Below the pieces are notes generated by a model that was given only the letters and a program-made list of their open reading frames with translations, did no database searches and was not told the origin of the DNA. The translations under genes and the position numbers were made by a program. A stretch of DNA of 64,000 nucleotides from Sulfurovaceae bacterium (lineage in GTDB: Bacteria; Campylobacterota; Campylobacteria; Campylobacterales; Sulfurovaceae): the NCBI GenBank assembly GCA_028715055.1, contig JAQTLE010000003.1, positions 186,001-250,000 on the forward strand. The letters are read 5' to 3'. Position 1 is the stretch's first letter; each line of letters opens with the position of its first letter. Positions 61,243 through 64,000 of this stretch are shown here, piece by piece.

Positions 61243-62034
61243 TTATCCAAATCTACCAGTGATATAATCTTCAGTTAATTTATTGGAAGGATTTAAAAAA
61301 ATAGTCTCTGTTTTGTCAAATTCTATTAATTTTCCTAAATACATAAAAGCCGTATAATCACTTAAGCGGCTTGCTTGCTGCATATTATGTGTAACTATAG
61401 CGATAGATATATCTGATTTGAGTTCGGATATAAGCTCCTCTATGGATGCTGTAGATATAGGATCAAGCGCGGATGTAGGCTCATCGAAAAGCAAAACTTC
61501 TGGTTTCAGGGCTACGGCTCTGGCTATGCAAATCCTTTGTTGCTGACCTCCGCTCATGCCTAATGCGCTTTCGTGTAAACGATTTTTTGTTTCGTCCCAT
61601 ATAGCCGCGCCTTCGAGCGCTTTTTCTACTCTGTCTTGTAATTCTGTTTTGTTTTTAATCCCAGATAGTTTTAGGCCGTACGCAACATTATCAAATATAC
61701 TCATAGGAAACGGTGTTGGTTTTTGAAAAATCATTCCAACGGTTTGACGAAGTTTTATAAGTTCATTTTCTTTTTTTAGTTCCAATATATTTTGCGGAAT
61801 ATTCGAATTGTCATAAAGTTCTATTTTACCTTCATATACATGTCCATCATATACATCGTGAATGCGATTCATACTACGAAGGAGAGTAGACTTCCCGCAT
61901 CCACTAGGACCAATGAGAGCCGTGATTTTATTGCGTCGTATGGGCAATGTAATATTAGTCAAGGATGGTGCAATCGATCCCGGATATGTAAAAGTGAAAT
62001 TATCTATTTTCATTGCCAAATTTTCTTGTTTCAT
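61243..62034 (-). CDS. pstB: Phosphate ABC transporter ATPase PstB
   Basis: A 263-residue ATPase: Walker [20 protein letters not shown], signature [16 protein letters not shown], Walker [15 protein letters not shown] and H-loop [21 protein letters not shown] and the [19 protein letters not shown] run are PstB-specific. It drives the PstCA permease. It overlaps pstA by 4 bp. Confidence 0.97.
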   Translation of the reverse strand: MKQENLAMKIDNFTFTYPGSIAPSLTNITLPIRRNKITALIGPSGCGKSTLLRSMNRIHDVYDGHVYEGKIELYDNSNIPQNILELKKENELIKLRQTVGMIFQKPTPFPMSIFDNVAYGLKLSGIKNKTELQDRVEKALEGAAIWDETKNRLHESALGMSGGQQQRICIARAVALKPEVLLFDEPTSALDPISTASIEELISELKSDISIAIVTHNMQQASRLSDYTAFMYLGKLIEFDKTETIFLNPSNKLTEDYITGRFG

Positions 62035-62855
62035 ACTCTATCGTTTCCTTTTTTGGTTTTTGTAGCATATCGCCCTATAAGATTTATCATTAATACAATC
62101 ACAGTTAATACAAATGATGCTGCCCAAGCCAGCTCTCTGCTTGCATCATCTGGGAAAGTAGCCAAACTATAAATACTAACTGTCAACGACGGATATTGTC
62201 CGTTTAGATCCATGCTGAAAAACTGATTGTTGGCTGAAGTAAATAGTAATGGAGCAGTTTCTCCGATAATTCTGGCAAATGAAAGCAATATACCAGTAGT
62301 GATGCCAACTTTTGCAGCTTTAAGTATTATTTGCAATATGACCTTATGTTTGCTTCCTCCTAGAGCTATACCTGCTTCTCTAAGTTCTTGCGGCACTAGC
62401 GAAAGCATATTGTCCGTAGTGTTGATAATAATCGGCATCATCATTATCGCCAAAGCAACACTGCCAGCCCATCCGTTGTATGTATGAAATGGTGCTACCA
62501 AAAATACATAAACAAAAACGCCGATTATTATAGATGGCGCACTCATCATTACGTCGCTTAAATTGCGAAGGATTAAAGAAAGTTTGCTCTGGTTGCTGTA
62601 TTCGCGCAAATAAATACCAGCCATCATTCCGAGTGGAACAGCTATTATAGTAGCCAAAAATGCCATAGTAAATTGCCCAATAAGCAAATTGCGTATGCCG
62701 CCATCTACTAAGTCGTTTGTAAATGTAGTTATATGAATACTAGATATTCCTTTGTATCCCAAAGTAATTAAGATCCAAAACAAAAAACCAATTCCTATCA
62801 GGGCAGAAACGGTTGAAAGAATCAATATTACTTTATTTAAAAAAAGTCTATTCAT
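62031..62855 (-). CDS. pstA: Phosphate ABC permease PstA
   Basis: A 274-residue permease with six helices. The coupling segment is [20 protein letters not shown], and [20 protein letters not shown] with [15 protein letters not shown] are PstA signatures. It pairs with PstC. Overlaps: 4 bp with pstC, 4 bp with pstB. Confidence 0.95.
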   Translation of the reverse strand: MNRLFLNKVILILSTVSALIGIGFLFWILITLGYKGISSIHITTFTNDLVDGGIRNLLIGQFTMAFLATIIAVPLGMMAGIYLREYSNQSKLSLILRNLSDVMMSAPSIIIGVFVYVFLVAPFHTYNGWAGSVALAIMMMPIIINTTDNMLSLVPQELREAGIALGGSKHKVILQIILKAAKVGITTGILLSFARIIGETAPLLFTSANNQFFSMDLNGQYPSLTVSIYSLATFPDDASRELAWAASFVLTVIVLMINLIGRYATKTKKGNDRV

Positions 62856-63706
62856 TTTGATTTCCTTCCTAAAAAGTAAAATTTAGCAAATGAAATTACA
62901 CCAAAGCTGACCACAAATAGTATAAATGCCAGAAAGTACATACTTGATAGTTGTAGATCCATTGCTTCTGAAAAGTTGTTTGCAAGCAGTACAGGTATAG
63001 AAATAGTAGGATCAGTTAAATTGTGTGGAATACTTATGATAGAACCTATCAAAAATGCTACCGCCATAGTTTCACCCAGTGCACGACCCAATGCCAAAAT
63101 AATAGATCCTATAATGCCCGACTTAGAATAAGGCATTACAACATCTTTTATTACTTCAAATTTAGTAGCACCCATTGCATAGGCCGATTCTTTGAGTATG
63201 CCCGGCGTTGTATTCATCGCATCTCTAGTTATCGCTGCCATAAAAGGAATTATCATTATTGCCAAAACAATACCTGCGGTCAAAAGCCCTACACCATTGC
63301 CACCGATATTTTTTTGTATAATCGGAGCAAAATAAAACAATCCCCACATTCCATATATTATACTTGGAATGGCAGCTAAAAGTTCTATTGCAATCGAGAA
63401 AGGCTTTACGAGGTTTCTGTGTGCTATTTCAGTAAGAAATATAGCAATGCCCATCGCCAAAGGAATGGCTATGATCATAGCTATAAATGTACTTAAAATA
63501 GTTCCTATGATAGGTATCAGCCCTCCAAATACTCCACCAAATCCATCTTCCCCTGTTTCCCATTTAGTCGTTATTAAAAAATTAAATCCAAATGTATCGA
63601 TAGCATCTTTTGTATAAGTAAAAAGTACTGAGAATATGCCGATAAGTATAAATAATGTCAATAAAGCAGACAAAAAAGAAAACTGCTTAAAGAATTTTGC
63701 ACCCAT
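62852..63706 (-). CDS. pstC: Phosphate ABC permease PstC
   Basis: A 284-residue permease with six helices. PLAMGIAIFLTEIA, ELLAAIPSIIYGMWGLFYF, the coupling segment ESAYAMGATKFEVIKDV and LGRALGETMAVAFLIG are PstC signatures. It has its own predicted promoter in the gap after pstS (63738), with 11-bp repeats. Confidence 0.95.
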   Translation of the reverse strand: MGAKFFKQFSFLSALLTLFILIGIFSVLFTYTKDAIDTFGFNFLITTKWETGEDGFGGVFGGLIPIIGTILSTFIAMIIAIPLAMGIAIFLTEIAHRNLVKPFSIAIELLAAIPSIIYGMWGLFYFAPIIQKNIGGNGVGLLTAGIVLAIMIIPFMAAITRDAMNTTPGILKESAYAMGATKFEVIKDVVMPYSKSGIIGSIILALGRALGETMAVAFLIGSIISIPHNLTDPTISIPVLLANNFSEAMDLQLSSMYFLAFILFVVSFGVISFAKFYFLGRKSK

Positions 63707-63737
63707 TATGAACCTTAGTATTTTATAAATTCAGATT

Positions 63738-63787
63738 ATTATAGATGAAAATAGTAACAATTTGATAACAAGAATGTAATCAAATGG
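63738..63787 (-). promoter_or_regulatory. Candidate PHO-box repeats and promoter of pstC
   Basis: On the minus strand TTGTTA occurs at 63771-63766 and 63760-63755, exactly 11 bp apart, with a third unit TGATTA 11 bp further upstream. The -10 box TATAAT (plus-strand ATTATA, 63738-63743) follows 11 bp after the proximal unit. The pattern TTGnnA-N5-TTGnnA is shared with the porin and pit promoters. Confidence 0.55.
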
Positions 63788-63805
63788 TGCATATGGCACC
63801 ATTTG
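63781..63805 (-). terminator. Hairpin between pstS and pstC
   Basis: CAAATGGTGC at 63781-63790 and GCACCATTTG at 63796-63805 form a 10-bp stem around ATATG, 13 bp after the pstS stop. There is no T-run, so it may act as an attenuator or 3-prime stabiliser that keeps pstS mRNA in excess of pstCAB. Confidence 0.5.
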
Positions 63806-63818
63806 GAAGAAAGGATAT

Positions 63819-64000
63819 TTATTTTATGTGTTTGCTAGCCCAATAAGATCTGATTTGATTTTTTGTAGATAATGGAAGCGATACATAACCAAGATCAGAT
63901 ACTTGTTTATCACCATGTGAATAAGCCCAGTCAAAGAAAGCTGTTACTTTTTTGTCTTTATCCACGTTTTCTGTTGGAAGCAATATGAATGTTGATGCTA
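63819..64000 (-). CDS. pstS: Phosphate-binding protein PstS, C-terminal end (partial)
   Basis: The last 59 codons of a minus-strand gene that starts beyond the window. The frame reads ILLPTENVDKDKKVTAFFDW, then AYSHGDKQVSDLGYVSLP and NQIRSYW, ending ASKHIK. This is the C-terminal region of PstS-type periplasmic phosphate-binding proteins (FFDWAYxxGD...LGYVPLP). It lies upstream of pstC on the same strand, as expected. Confidence 0.88.
   Translation of the reverse strand, partial: ASTFILLPTENVDKDKKVTAFFDWAYSHGDKQVSDLGYVSLPLSTKNQIRSYWASKHIK

Overview
The window is an AT-rich chromosomal segment from a Campylobacterota (epsilonproteobacterial) bacterium, most likely a free-living Sulfurimonas/Sulfuricurvum-type organism. 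The inference rests on an HP0268-family protein seen only in this phylum, a short NusA with a TTG start, and a complex I operon in which normal NuoE and NuoF are replaced by a small cysteine-free protein and a flavoprotein fusion, with two diverged NuoG genes. There is no plasmid, prophage or CRISPR signature, and no tRNA or rRNA gene was recognised. The genus is an inference.

Layout. 1-6762 is the end of the spc ribosomal operon and the alpha operon (rplF end, rplR, rpsE, rplO, secY, map, infA, rpmJ, rpsM, rpsK, rpsD, rpoA, rplQ). 6763-7373 is a decay zone with a truncated secreted ORF, the tail of an IS200/RAYT-like transposase and a perfect hairpin. 7374-17142 holds housekeeping genes (rhodanese, NifU-like, murE, a (2Fe-2S) ferredoxin-like protein, panD, ybaB, rimO, tilS), an MFS transporter, an ankyrin protein and two paralogous lipoproteins. 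17243-20280 is a minus-strand operon (HP0268 protein, miaB, DUF374 acyltransferase, tyrosine recombinase). 20474-24600 has nusA, an L,D-transpeptidase, an AAA ATPase and a TPR protein. 24733-27919 is an HPr-EI fusion with a GlcNAc/glucose-type EIICB but no visible EIIA.

28114-28986 is a DUF2892 gene and a CRP/FNR regulator with palindromic sites. 29069-34035 is an envelope ABC system (LolA-like protein, two FtsX/LolC-type permeases, ATPase, outer-membrane barrel), followed by a metallopeptidase-like gene and an Mla/MCE lipid-transport operon (35106-38440). 38710-38970 encodes a Tat-exported HiPIP-like protein. 39201-56520 is a 15-gene complex I operon. 56612-64000 holds miaA, a porin, a PiT phosphate transporter, and minus-strand phoU-pstB-pstA-pstC with the end of pstS.

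How the parts fit. The last 6.5 kb reads as a phosphate-acquisition module: the porin, pit and pstC promoters each carry TTGnnA-type direct repeats at 11-bp spacing, a candidate PHO box. The 29-38 kb block is an envelope lipid/lipoprotein trafficking region. The most unusual items are the reworked electron-input module of complex I, the EIIA-less PTS, the Lol-like operon ending in a barrel gene, and a roughly 95-bp two-hairpin repeat with inverted copies at the end of the recombinase gene and after the PTS genes.
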